Origin: CAWBRT01 sp049519595
Lineage (GTDB): Bacteria; Acidobacteriota; Terriglobia; Terriglobales; Acidobacteriaceae
Assembly (NCBI GenBank): GCA_049519595.1
Contig: JBEKQP010000001.1
Coordinates: forward strand, 17,417-81,416
Direction of reading: 5' to 3'
Length of the DNA: 64,000 bases
A program made the position numbers and the translations under genes. Positions 16,145-25,299 of the stretch are shown here, piece after piece; position 1 is the first letter of the stretch; every line of letters starts with the position of its first letter. Below the pieces are notes generated by a model. It had not been told where the DNA came from and made no database searches. It saw only the letters and a program-made list of their open reading frames with translations.

Positions 16145-18961
16145 TCAAGGGTGTGTGGCGTGATGCTTTTCTGCGGCGCTGTCCGAGGCAGGTGGTTTGG
16201 CCTGTGGTTGCGGAGAGTGCAGTTCTTCCCACATGGATACGATCCGCTGGCGCGCCTCAGCCGTGAGCCGATTGTAGGCCGCTTCGGGTGGCTCGGCGGG
16301 ATCGGGATAAATGGGATCTCCGATTTGGATTCGCAGTGGCGCGAAACGCTGAAAGCTGCCGCCGCGCGGCCACGCCTCGAAAAAGCCATCCTGGGCGACA
16401 GGCACAATGGGCACGTTGAGATGACGCGAGAGGATTGCGGCTCCCTTCTTGAAACTCCTGGGAATACCGTCGATGCTGCGCTCGCCCTCGGGATAGAGAA
16501 CCAGGATTTTGCCGTGCCGCAAGCCGTAGGCGCCTGCACGCATGGCGGGCACAAGGTTCGCGTCCGGGTCGACCGGGATGAGCCGCAGGAAGCGTGCGAT
16601 GGTCCGCGCCGGACCGGTGCCGAATTTCTCGCTGTCTCCAACGTAGAACAGATCGCGGAAGATGTGCCATGGCATCGCCGCCGTGAGCACGGGAGCATCA
16701 AGATAACTCTGGTGATTGGCGCAGAGGATGAAAGGTCCGTTCGGAGGCAGTTTTTCGATTCCGCTGATCTTGAGATGAAACACATCTTTGGCGAGCAGAT
16801 TGACGGTTCTGCCGAACAGGTACCAGAGCCGGCCAGTGATGGGCCGTTCTTTTGCGATCGCCAAAACCTCGGGATCGGTCGACTCAGTGGCGAGTAGCGT
16901 CTCCCATCCGACTGCCTGGGTCGCCCCCTTTCCCATGTTGCCGCGGACAAGGTCGATCAACTCGCGGACGGTGTAGACCTCGGATGCGGCGGAATCGTCA
17001 ACATCGGCTGCGAGATGGTGCTCAAGTTGAACGAGCAGTTCGACCCGCTCCATGGAGTCGAGGCCAAGATCCAGTTCGAGATTGTCGCGTGGATGCACCT
17101 TCACGACGGAGTTCTTCGCCGCCGCCCGAACGATGGCGACGGCCTGTTGGACCTCGGACTGAGACATCCAGTCGCTTTCTTCGTCGGTCAGTTCGCGGGC
17201 AAGTTGTCCCTCGGAATCGCGCGCGCCGCTGGCCTGCATCTGGCGAACCCGCGATTCGATCTCGAAGCGGCGTAGCTTGCGCGTAGTGGTGCGCGGCAGG
17301 TCTTCCTGCCAGATGTCGTAGCTCAGGATGCGCTTGGTGGCCGGCAGGTGCGACGAGATGTTTTCCACGTCGTAGCGGATGACCTCGCGCATGTTCACGA
17401 CCTTCTTCTGCCGCAGCACGTCGAGATTCGGCACGATGACCGCGTGCAGGCGCTCGGAAACCGGATCGCCCGGTGCGCCCTCCAGCCCCATGACGCAGGC
17501 TTCTTTGATCCACGGACTTTTAAGGTAGTAGCTCTCGATCTCCTCGGGGTAAATGTTCTTGCCGGAGCTAAGGACAATAATTTCCTTCTGGCGCCCGGCG
17601 ATGAAGATATTGCCGCCCGGGTCGGAGTAGCCAAGATCTCCCGTGTGCAACCAGCCGTTGCGAATGACCTCCGCGGTTGCTTCGGGGCGGTTGTAATAGC
17701 CCTTCATGACAATCGGCCCTCGAATCGCGATCTCGCCGACCATGTGACCGGAGCCGTCTTCCGCAGGTTTGGCGTCGACAATCTTGGCTTCATTCCCGGG
17801 GAGCGGCTTGCCGACCGAGCCGATCACGTTCGACTCCGGCGGCGTGACCAAGGCTCCGCCTGTAGTCTCGGTCAGCCCATAGGCCTGCAAGATATCGAAG
17901 CCAAGGGCGTGGAAATCGCGACCTATGGCCACGTCGAAGCGCGAGCCGCCGGTGACCAGATAGCGCATCTTGGGGCCGAGCAGGGTGTGAACCTGTTTGA
18001 AGAAGATCTTGCCCGGGTTCAGCCCTATTGTGCGGCCTATGCGCGAGAGCGCCAACATCATCCGGAACGCGGTCCAGACGATGGTCCCGCGCTTGCGTGC
18101 TTCCTGAAACACACGTTCGTGGATGAGGTAGAAGAACTGCGGCACGCAGCAGAATAGCGTTATGTTGCGCTCCGTCAGGGCGCGGAGAAGTTCGGTGGTG
18201 TTCAACGCCTCAAGAAAAACCACGCGAGCGCCGCACGCCAGCGGGATCATCAGGTTTGCCATCTGCGCCAACGCGTGAAACAGCGGCAGCACGCCAAGAA
18301 TCGCGTCCGTGTAGTCGAAGCGTACGAAGCGAAAGACCGATTCCATCTCGCCACGCAGGTTGGCGTGCGAGAGCATTACGCCCTTCGGATCGCTGGTGGT
18401 TCCGGAGGTGTAGAGGATGCAGGCAACATCATCAGGCCGTGCCGAACTGGGGGTGAATCCACCGGCTCCCGCCTGGTACATCTCCCGCAGGCCAGGCAAC
18501 TCGGGCTGCGGCGGGACATCAGGGCCGTCGATCAATGCAACTTTTAATTGCTGGCTGGTGTTTGCGTGCCGCGCGATGGGGAGGTGCTTGGCGTCGGCAA
18601 AGATCAGGCTTGCGCCGCAATCGTGCAGCAGCTTCTCGACCTGCTCGCAGTTAAAGGCGGTGTCCAGAGGTACGGCCGTGTGTCCGGCGGCTACTATGCC
18701 CAGGTAAACCGCAACCCAATCGGGACTATTGTTGGCAAGTATCGCGCAACGGGCGCCTGGCTGGAGTCCAGAGCGTTGCAACCAAGCACCAACCGACTCG
18801 GCCCGCTGTCGAAGCTGCCGGTAGGTGTAGCTGTCACGCGAATCCTCGGAACAGCAGGCAGCGCCCGGAGTCTGGCCGGAGACTACAGGCTGGCGCTGAA
18901 TCTCCACGGCGACAGCGTCCGGCCACAGCTCCACTGATTGCAGGAATCGGCTATAGAACAT
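16145..18961 (-). CDS. Acyl-AMP ligase / acyl carrier / PlsC acyltransferase fusion
   Basis: A three-part lipid enzyme of 938 residues. Residues 1-580 form an acyl-CoA synthetase/acyl-AMP ligase (ILYTSGTTSDPKGVMLSH, QAYGLTETTG, GWLHTGDLG, GRQKEIIVLSSGKNIYPEEIE). Residues about 605-680 form an acyl carrier domain with the phosphopantetheine Ser at 636 in LGLDSMERVEL. Residues about 715-915 form a PlsC-type acyltransferase with NH(750)QSYLD and YPEGERS. The order suggests that a fatty acid is activated, loaded on the carrier and passed to a glycerol-phosphate or other acceptor in one polypeptide. It resembles 2-acyl-glycerophosphoethanolamine acyltransferase/Aas-type fusions but with an internal ACP. 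No signal peptide; probably membrane-associated. Single gene. Confidence 0.9.
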   Translation of the reverse strand: MFYSRFLQSVELWPDAVAVEIQRQPVVSGQTPGAACCSEDSRDSYTYRQLRQRAESVGAWLQRSGLQPGARCAILANNSPDWVAVYLGIVAAGHTAVPLDTAFNCEQVEKLLHDCGASLIFADAKHLPIARHANTSQQLKVALIDGPDVPPQPELPGLREMYQAGAGGFTPSSARPDDVACILYTSGTTSDPKGVMLSHANLRGEMESVFRFVRFDYTDAILGVLPLFHALAQMANLMIPLACGARVVFLEALNTTELLRALTERNITLFCCVPQFFYLIHERVFQEARKRGTIVWTAFRMMLALSRIGRTIGLNPGKIFFKQVHTLLGPKMRYLVTGGSRFDVAIGRDFHALGFDILQAYGLTETTGGALVTPPESNVIGSVGKPLPGNEAKIVDAKPAEDGSGHMVGEIAIRGPIVMKGYYNRPEATAEVIRNGWLHTGDLGYSDPGGNIFIAGRQKEIIVLSSGKNIYPEEIESYYLKSPWIKEACVMGLEGAPGDPVSERLHAVIVPNLDVLRQKKVVNMREVIRYDVENISSHLPATKRILSYDIWQEDLPRTTTRKLRRFEIESRVRQMQASGARDSEGQLARELTDEESDWMSQSEVQQAVAIVRAAAKNSVVKVHPRDNLELDLGLDSMERVELLVQLEHHLAADVDDSAASEVYTVRELIDLVRGNMGKGATQAVGWETLLATESTDPEVLAIAKERPITGRLWYLFGRTVNLLAKDVFHLKISGIEKLPPNGPFILCANHQSYLDAPVLTAAMPWHIFRDLFYVGDSEKFGTGPARTIARFLRLIPVDPDANLVPAMRAGAYGLRHGKILVLYPEGERSIDGIPRSFKKGAAILSRHLNVPIVPVAQDGFFEAWPRGGSFQRFAPLRIQIGDPIYPDPAEPPEAAYNRLTAEARQRIVSMWEELHSPQPQAKPPASDSAAEKHHATHP

Positions 18962-19194
18962 AACTGACCAGTCGCCTTGTTTGTATGCCCGGAGCGATCG
19001 ATGCGGGGCTGACCCTCACGCCCACAAACGCCAAAGCGTTTGCGCGGGACCCCGTGGACCGGCCCGTTTTCCGGGATGTACCTTCCGCGAAACCGGTCAC
19101 TCGCGATGATACAAGGCCGACGGCGGATTCGCATCTGGTTTTCCTGAAGCAAATTGTGCAGAGCCGTCCCACGCTGGGGCTCTGCGGTCCCGGT

Positions 19195-19959
19195 CTAGAA
19201 GTTCGCCGGCCTGAAGCAAGAAAATAATAGGGCCGGCACGGCGACAGCAGCCAGAGTGGCGAAGACGAAGCAAAGGCCCGTGGCTGTACTTCCCAGGGCG
19301 GATGCCACAATGAGAAAGAAAACCGCGGCTCCGAATGCCCCGGTAATCACTCCCTTCAGCACCGCGCGCGCCAGAATGCTGCTCTTCGTGTGGTTGAAGA
19401 CCGCCAAAATGCTGGTGTAGACAGGAAAAATTGAGACCAGACCGCTGGACATCGGACCGATCAGGCTGGCGAAGGAAGTCAGTAGAAACACAATGGCTGC
19501 CGCCATTGCCATCCTCAGGCTGATTTCGCGCGCGCTGGATATCTTGAATTCCGGCGTAAGCGACGGCTCGCGAGGAAGACACAACAGCACCAGTGAGAGC
19601 GCGCCGCATGCAATCGGGAAGGCCCAGCCCATCGACAGGGAAGGCAGTTTCATCAACAGAATCGAGGTGACAATGTAGGCTCCCGTGGCGGCAAGCAGGC
19701 TAGGTTGCCAGCCATGCGCCTGGGAAATGCGGGCATAGACCATTGCGAAGGCGGATAACGCCACCAGTCCCATCATGCTGCCGACGGAAGTTCTGGCGGA
19801 GAATGATTTGCCTTGCTCCAAAGTAACGAAAAAGAGAACCGGGCCGCCGGTCAGCGGCAAGCCAACCAGCAGACCGGAGACGCTGGCGCCCCATTTGCGT
19901 TCGGCCATGGAAACCAGCCCGATCAGCACGGGTGCCATGGTGAGCTTCAGAAGGATCAT
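19195..19959 (-). CDS. Polytopic membrane protein of unknown function
   Basis: A hydrophobic protein of about 254 residues with seven or eight predicted membrane helices and little soluble sequence. I do not recognise a transporter signature. The segment SGLLVGLPLTGGPVLFFVTLEQG and the later SGLVSIFPVYTSILAVFNHTKSS are reminiscent of small permease-like proteins, but no family is claimed. The ATG at 19959 is chosen because the preceding 34 codons of open frame are not hydrophobic and would put an odd polar tail before the first helix; no strong Shine-Dalgarno sequence is seen. Divergent from secA. Confidence 0.7.
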   Translation of the reverse strand: MILLKLTMAPVLIGLVSMAERKWGASVSGLLVGLPLTGGPVLFFVTLEQGKSFSARTSVGSMMGLVALSAFAMVYARISQAHGWQPSLLAATGAYIVTSILLMKLPSLSMGWAFPIACGALSLVLLCLPREPSLTPEFKISSAREISLRMAMAAAIVFLLTSFASLIGPMSSGLVSIFPVYTSILAVFNHTKSSILARAVLKGVITGAFGAAVFFLIVASALGSTATGLCFVFATLAAVAVPALLFSCFRPANF

Positions 19960-20313
19960 GATGTCGTGACTAGATGTTACAAGGTTTTTTGCCGCTGGCG
20001 GCGAGAATGTTCCTCGCCAGCAGCCCGGGGCATCCAGGGTACTTACGCAGTCGATATGCACTAAATGTCATCGCCGGGCTTGGATGGCGCCCACTAAACG
20101 CCGGGGCTCGTATGGCTGGCTTTCTCGCAGGCTAATGCCTTGCGCCAATCGGGTCTAAAATAGATAGGACAGGTTCGCAGGCGAGATTCGCCCTGGCGGT
20201 GCCGCGAATGAATACATCGCCCTGCCTGGTCGGGAAAAATGCTTCCGGGCTGCGCAAAGACGCCCGAGTCTTTCGACCTGGTAAGTTACAGCTTGTCATA
20301 AAGGAATACTGGT
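19960..20313. other. Divergent promoter region (membrane protein / secA)
   Basis: About 350 nt with no supported gene. It must contain promoters for both flanking genes. I found no clear consensus boxes, terminators or riboswitch-like structure. Confidence 0.5.
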
Positions 20314-23300
20314 TTGATCAATAAGCTGATGGCCAAAGTGTTTGGGACTGCCAACGAGCGCGAAATTAAGCGCATGCAGCCAAGAGTGGAGCGCATCAAT
20401 GCGCTCGAACCGGAAATACGCAAGCTGAGTGACGCAGAGCTGGCTGCCAAGTCGGTAGAATTTCGCGCTCGTATCCAGGAGAGGCTGGCCAAAGTTGACG
20501 ACGAGAACGCCAACGGCGGCAGCGAGCCCGCCAAAAGCGAGCCCGCCAAGAGCGAGCCCGCCAAGGATGAAGTTGCCGTTCGCGACCGCGTCAAGGAGGC
20601 GGAGGGCGTTCGCGATCGCGCGCTGGCCGAAGCACTGGACGAGATTCTGGAAGAGGCTTTCGCCGTAGTCCGCGAAGCGAGCCGGCGCGTGCTCGACATG
20701 CGGCATTTCGACGTGCAATTGATCGGTGGAATGGTGCTGCATCAGGGCAGAATCGCCGAGATGAAAACCGGTGAGGGCAAAACTCTGGTGGCGACTTTGC
20801 CGGTGTATCTGAATGCGCTCTCCGGCCGCGGCGTGCATGTGGTCACGGTGAACGACTACCTGGCCAAGCGCGACTCCGAGTGGATGGGGAAACTTTACAG
20901 TTTCCTGGGCCTGTCGGTAGGCGTAATCGTTCACGACCTCGATGACGAGCAGCGTCGTGCGGCCTACGCGTCCGACGTCACCTACGGCACGAACAACGAG
21001 TTCGGATTCGACTATTTGCGCGACAACATGAAGTTCGACGTGCGCGACTGCGTGCAGCGTTCACACAACTACGCGATTGTCGACGAGGTGGATTCGATTC
21101 TCATCGACGAAGCGCGGACGCCGCTGATCATCAGCGGTTCCAGCGAGGAATCGACCGACAAATATTACAAGGTGAACGGAATCATTCCCAAGCTGAAGAG
21201 AGGCGAAGAGCTGCCTGGACCGGAGCCGGGAATCAAGATCTACACGGGCGACTACACCATCGACGAAAAGCACAAGACGATTACCGTCACCGAAGATGGC
21301 TGGGAAAAAGTTGAAAAGATGCTTGGGATAGGTAACATCGCCGATCCCGAGAATTGGGAACTCAAGCACCACGTCGAGACCGCGCTCAAGGCGCACAACC
21401 ATTACCGGCGAGACGTGGAATACGTGGTGAAAGACGGCGAGGTGCTGATCGTCGACGAGTTCACCGGACGACTCATGCCGGGACGCCGCTGGTCTGATGG
21501 TTTGCACCAGGCGGTAGAGGCCAAAGAAGGGGTGAAGATCGAGCGTGAAAACCAGACGCTGGCGACCATCACCTTCCAGAATTACTTTCGCATGTTCAAG
21601 AAGCTGGCCGGCATGACCGGCACGGCGGAGACGGAAGCGGCCGAGTTCGACAAGATTTATCGGCTGGACGTGGTCGTCATCCCGACGAACCGGGATTTGA
21701 TCAGGGTCGAGAATGCCGACACCGTCTACCGTACCGAAAAGGAAAAGTACTTTGCCGCTGCCGACGAAGTGCAGCGTCTGCACGAGACGGGGCAGCCGGT
21801 GCTGGTGGGTACGACTTCCATCGAGAAATCCGAGCGGCTTTCCGATCTGCTGAAGAAGAAGGGCATCAAGCATGTCGTCCTGAACGCCAAGCATCACGAG
21901 CAGGAAGCCGAGATTGTGGCGCAGGCTGGACGTTTTGGAAGGGTGACGATTGCCACCAATATGGCAGGCCGCGGTACGGACATCCTGTTGGGTGGCAATG
22001 CCGAGTTTATAGCCAAGCAGGAATGCCTCAAGAAAGGCTTGGCCCAACCGGTCCAGATCACCGCGGGTGCCGTGCAGGCGAGGCCGGACGATCCAACGAC
22101 AACCTACTGGTATTACCAGGGCGCCGAGTATCGCGTGCCTACCGAGCAGTGGCAGGAACTGGTTAGCCGGTACAAGTCCGAGACCGAGGCTGAGCACAAA
22201 CAAGTGATTGCCAGCGGAGGGCTGTTCATCCTGGGCACGGAGCGGCACGAAGCGCGGCGTATCGATAACCAGCTTCGCGGACGCGCCGGCCGTCAGGGTG
22301 ATCCGGGTGCTTCACGTTTCTATCTTTCGCTGGAAGACGACTTGATGCGGATCTTTGCGAAGGAGTGGGTGAGCACGCTGCTGCAACGCCTGGGCATGGA
22401 AGAGGGCGTTCCCATCGAGTCGCGAATGATTACGCGGCGGATTGAAGCGGCGCAGAAGGCGGTGGAAGCCCAGCATTTCGAGGCCCGCAAACACCTGCTG
22501 GAATACGACGACGTAATGAACAAGCAGCGCGAGGCGGTCTACGGATTGCGCCGCCAACTGCTTGAAGGGCTGGAACAGAAAGAAATGATCCAGCAGGACT
22601 ACGTGCGCGACATTCTCGGCGGCTTGCTCGAAAAGTATGCGGGAGAGCACGTACACCTCGAGGATTGGGACATCGGCGGGCTGAAGAACGAAGTGTTTAC
22701 CCGTTTTGGAGTGGACATCCTCGCCGAAGGGGTGCAACCGGAGAAGCTGAACCGTCAGGAATTGGGCGATGCCATTTTCGCCAAGCTGCTGGAGCGCTAC
22801 GACGCTAAAGAGCAGCTGATCGGCCCGGATGCCATGCGCCATCACGAGCGCATCGTCATGCTCAGCGTACTCGACCAGCTTTGGAAGGATCATCTGCTGG
22901 GAATGGATCACCTGAAAGAGGGCATTGGTCTTCGCGGCTACGGGCAGAAAGATCCCTTGGTCGAGTACAAGCGCGAGTCATTCGATATGTTCGAGGCGAT
23001 GATGGAGCGCTTCGAGGAAGAGACCATCCGTTTTCTCTACTTGATGCAGGTAGTCGATGCCGCCGAAGCGGATCGCGTGCGCCAGCAGCAGGAAGCGGCG
23101 GATGAGCAGGCACAGTTTGCGGTTGCGGCCGATTCGCGCGGCGGAAACGGCGATCATCCCAGGAAGCGCCGGGCGCAAACTTCGATTGACGATATGGAAG
23201 AAGCCTTCCAGCGCAAGAAGAAGCGCGAACTGGAACAGGCGCGAATGGCCGGCTCCGGCGACGCGCAGCAGGTACAGCAGGTGGTGCGCTCGGGAGAGAA

Positions 23301-23367
23301 AATCGGGCGCAACGACCCCTGTCCCTGCGGCTCAGGCAAGAAATATAAGAAGTGCTGCGGGGCGTAG
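20314..23367 (+). CDS. secA: Preprotein translocase ATPase SecA
   Basis: Motor of the Sec translocon, 1017 residues, longer than the usual 840-900. Key parts are the Walker A site MKTGEGKT (K156), VDEVDSILIDEARTPL (DEAD-like Walker B), TNMAGRGTDI and GRAGRQGDPG in the second ATPase lobe, and the C-terminal SEC-C zinc motif C1003-P-C1005-x8-C1014-C1015 that binds SecB or ribosomes. The N-terminal helical region carries an insert of about 45 residues (about 60-105) containing three exact SEPAK units. Start is TTG with AAAGGA upstream; an ATG lies five codons later. Monocistronic as far as seen. Confidence 0.97.
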   Translation: MINKLMAKVFGTANEREIKRMQPRVERINALEPEIRKLSDAELAAKSVEFRARIQERLAKVDDENANGGSEPAKSEPAKSEPAKDEVAVRDRVKEAEGVRDRALAEALDEILEEAFAVVREASRRVLDMRHFDVQLIGGMVLHQGRIAEMKTGEGKTLVATLPVYLNALSGRGVHVVTVNDYLAKRDSEWMGKLYSFLGLSVGVIVHDLDDEQRRAAYASDVTYGTNNEFGFDYLRDNMKFDVRDCVQRSHNYAIVDEVDSILIDEARTPLIISGSSEESTDKYYKVNGIIPKLKRGEELPGPEPGIKIYTGDYTIDEKHKTITVTEDGWEKVEKMLGIGNIADPENWELKHHVETALKAHNHYRRDVEYVVKDGEVLIVDEFTGRLMPGRRWSDGLHQAVEAKEGVKIERENQTLATITFQNYFRMFKKLAGMTGTAETEAAEFDKIYRLDVVVIPTNRDLIRVENADTVYRTEKEKYFAAADEVQRLHETGQPVLVGTTSIEKSERLSDLLKKKGIKHVVLNAKHHEQEAEIVAQAGRFGRVTIATNMAGRGTDILLGGNAEFIAKQECLKKGLAQPVQITAGAVQARPDDPTTTYWYYQGAEYRVPTEQWQELVSRYKSETEAEHKQVIASGGLFILGTERHEARRIDNQLRGRAGRQGDPGASRFYLSLEDDLMRIFAKEWVSTLLQRLGMEEGVPIESRMITRRIEAAQKAVEAQHFEARKHLLEYDDVMNKQREAVYGLRRQLLEGLEQKEMIQQDYVRDILGGLLEKYAGEHVHLEDWDIGGLKNEVFTRFGVDILAEGVQPEKLNRQELGDAIFAKLLERYDAKEQLIGPDAMRHHERIVMLSVLDQLWKDHLLGMDHLKEGIGLRGYGQKDPLVEYKRESFDMFEAMMERFEEETIRFLYLMQVVDAAEADRVRQQQEAADEQAQFAVAADSRGGNGDHPRKRRAQTSIDDMEEAFQRKKKRELEQARMAGSGDAQQVQQVVRSGEKIGRNDPCPCGSGKKYKKCCGA
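20521..20565 (+). repeat. In-frame 15-bp tandem repeat inside secA
   Basis: Three copies of agcgagcccgccaaR encoding Ser-Glu-Pro-Ala-Lys. Only one base differs between copies, so the expansion looks recent. It lies in a flexible, non-conserved insert. Confidence 0.9.
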
Positions 23368-24026
23368 CTGCTCCCATAGGGACCAGCCCAACCGAAGGAA
23401 ACTACCCAGGTTACCCAATCCCGACGAGCGTTGCTCGCCGGAGGCCCGATGCGGCGAACTTTGGGACGCCCCGCCGGAAAACTCTCTGATTCAACATCTT
23501 ACGGCTACACTAGGTTGGGCACTCATCCAAAAGATAAAGGCACGGCGAGCCGTATCTTTTCGTTTTACACTCTACGGAAGAATTTACGGATTCGATGGCT
23601 TTTGCCTTAACGGAGTTCTTTTTTAAGGCTGCGAAACGGGCTTGTGGAAGCAGGGTTAATGAAGATTCGAAGGCTAGAGTGCAGGTGGGCTGTAACGACA
23701 GGAAATTCGTCGAGCTACGGCGACCGGGTGAATGCGTCTGCCGGGTCTGTTCCAGCGCGTTTCGGCGGACAGAGTTCTCATGGCGGCTCGGGCGTCCACG
23801 CTGGGGGACCTAGAGGATAGGGCCAAATCGGATTCAAAGGAGAGATTCGGGATTCAAAAAGTCAGGGGCGGCGATGCTGCCCCTTTGCCGTTCTGCCGGA
23901 ATCGAGAGCGTAATTCGTAGAGGCGTTCCTGATGCGGCTGGTGCACTTAGCGCTTTGCAGGCCAGGCACTCAAAACTTCTGAATAGATATCCGCATCTTG
24001 TTGTTCAGGATGGGAGGGAGGCAGGT
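23368..24026. other. Gene-free region between secA and the RsbRD-N-like gene
   Basis: About 660 nt. A half copy of the family B arm (cccaggtta) lies near 23405. A hairpin at 23529-23560 has outer arms aaaagata/tatctttt and inner arms cggc/gccg, followed by cgtttt; it could end secA transcription. The stretch 23690-23760 has a paired look (cgagctacgg, ccgggt) that I could not match to a known riboswitch. No convincing coding frame. Confidence 0.5.
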
Positions 24027-24473
24027 ATGCTGGGAATCAAATTCGCGCGGCTGGTCGAAAAGCATAGTGAAGCGCTGGGCAAATCCCTGGTTGACAAACT
24101 CAGGAATTCAGGCCGGACGGATTCTTTCCGCGCCATCTCAGAGCACGAACTGCTGCACGACGTCCAAGTGCTCTACCGCAACCTGAGCGATTGGCTGATG
24201 ACCAGGACGGAACTCGACGTCCAGCAGTATTACACCAAAATTGGGATGCGCCGGGCCGGACAGGGGGTTCCGATCAACCAGTTTGTCTGGGCGCTGGTGC
24301 TCGCCAAGGAGCAGTTATGGCTGTTCATGCAGCGCGAGGCTATGGCTGAAGGCGCTCTGGAACTCGTGAGCGAACTGGAGTTCGTGCTGGCGCTGGAACA
24401 ATTCTTCGATCGCGCCATGTACTACGCCTTGATGGGCTACACCGAAGGCAAGAAGAGCATCATCGCGGCGTGA
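24027..24473 (+). CDS. RsbRD N-terminal-like all-helical protein
   Basis: A soluble, helical protein of 148 residues. The pattern LVEKHSEALGKSLVDKL, then YYTKIGMRRAGQGVPINQFVWALVLAKEQLW, resembles the N-terminal sensory domain of RsbRD-type stressosome or phosphorelay proteins, which is found alone or fused to kinases or STAS domains. Nothing is fused here, so it may be a free-standing sensor or regulatory subunit (inference). The ATG at 24027 is preferred over the longer frame because GGAGG-like sequence (gggagggaggcaggt) lies directly upstream and the domain begins there. Confidence 0.65.
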   Translation: MLGIKFARLVEKHSEALGKSLVDKLRNSGRTDSFRAISEHELLHDVQVLYRNLSDWLMTRTELDVQQYYTKIGMRRAGQGVPINQFVWALVLAKEQLWLFMQREAMAEGALELVSELEFVLALEQFFDRAMYYALMGYTEGKKSIIAA

Positions 24474-24532
24474 GCATTTGCCCTCGTTTCGGCACGCGTT
24501 AGAGGCTGCTGAAGAACTCTTCTCCGAGAGCG

Positions 24533-24559
24533 TCATCCTGAGCGCAGTGAAGGATCTGC
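24533..24559 (+). repeat. Dispersed family A repeat
   Basis: Copy gcgtcatcctgagcgcagtg followed by aaggatctgctg. An inverted half copy, ctcaggatgacactcagg, lies at about 24612, so the two could form a long hairpin between the convergent genes. Confidence 0.55.
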
Positions 24560-24652
24560 TGCGCGGGTTAAAAGTGAAGCAAATTCTTCGGCCTCGCAAA
24601 ACCGGCGCGGCCTCAGGATGACACTCAGGTTCAGATGGCACACGTGCCAGGT

Positions 24653-25231
24653 TCAGAAACGCGGCTTTCTGCGGCCGCATTCGCGGAAGGTCATATTGTT
24701 GGCAGGGCTTCCGGTTGCCTTTTTCCACTCCAGAAAGAGTTCGCCGTACGACTTGGTGATGTAGTCGCTGGGATCGACGTCGAGAGCGCGGGCGGTGCGA
24801 TCGATCCAGCGGGGCGCGCCCTCGATTTCGGCGACAACCCCGATCGGCGTATGGTCTACCACTACCTCACCCTTGCCGTCGCTCCATTCGGAACGGAATT
24901 TTTCGTAGACAAAGACCGGCGCGTGGCCGAGTGCGCGCAAAATGGCGTCGAGTTCAGGGCCGTTCTCGACGGCGGTCTCGTGCTCCTCGCGAGTTTTATA
25001 TTTCCCAGGCGTGCCTTTTGCCTTATGGGTGAGCCGCCAGCGTTCGCCGTACTTGCGCAGACGCAAAATGGCACCCTGGCGGCGCAAGGGATTGCCCGGG
25101 CGGTCGTAAAGCGAATTAACCTCATGCGTTGGAGGAGTCTTTAGCTGAAAACCGGCATCCGTCAGGGATTGCTCAAGCCGGCGGACGTCCGCCACGCGAA
25201 ATTTGATTTCGACTTCCGAGTTCTTAGGCAA
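24653..25231 (-). CDS. CYTH domain protein (class IV adenylate cyclase-like)
   Basis: CYTH/triphosphate-tunnel-metalloenzyme fold, about 192 residues. The N-terminal ExExK signature is present as SEVEIKFRV, followed by alternating charged strands (ILRLRKYGERWRLTHKAK, EVVVDHTPIGVVAEIEG). Known members are CyaB-type adenylate cyclases, thiamine triphosphatases and tripolyphosphatases, so the substrate is a triphosphate that cannot be fixed from sequence. I prefer the TTG at 25231, which has AAGGAG six bases upstream and places ExExK near the N-terminus as usual. The open frame continues to a GTG at 25285, only 14 nt from the divergent UbiA-type gene. Confidence 0.8.
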   Translation of the reverse strand: MPKNSEVEIKFRVADVRRLEQSLTDAGFQLKTPPTHEVNSLYDRPGNPLRRQGAILRLRKYGERWRLTHKAKGTPGKYKTREEHETAVENGPELDAILRALGHAPVFVYEKFRSEWSDGKGEVVVDHTPIGVVAEIEGAPRWIDRTARALDVDPSDYITKSYGELFLEWKKATGSPANNMTFRECGRRKPRF

Positions 25232-25299
25232 CGTCTTCTCCTTGCCATCCTGCAGTGTACTCTGCGCGATTTCGGCCGTCTCCACGTTAGAATAAACTT

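Noticed and set aside
21061..22248. 395-codon antisense frame inside secA
   Set aside because: A by-product of GC-rich codon use on the opposite strand of secA; the protein looks compositionally random.
23690..23765. Possible cyclic-di-GMP riboswitch-like sequence (cgagctacgg ... ccgggt)
   Set aside because: The required conserved elements of GEMM riboswitches, such as the GGCAAACC-type block and the GAAA tetraloop receptor, are missing.
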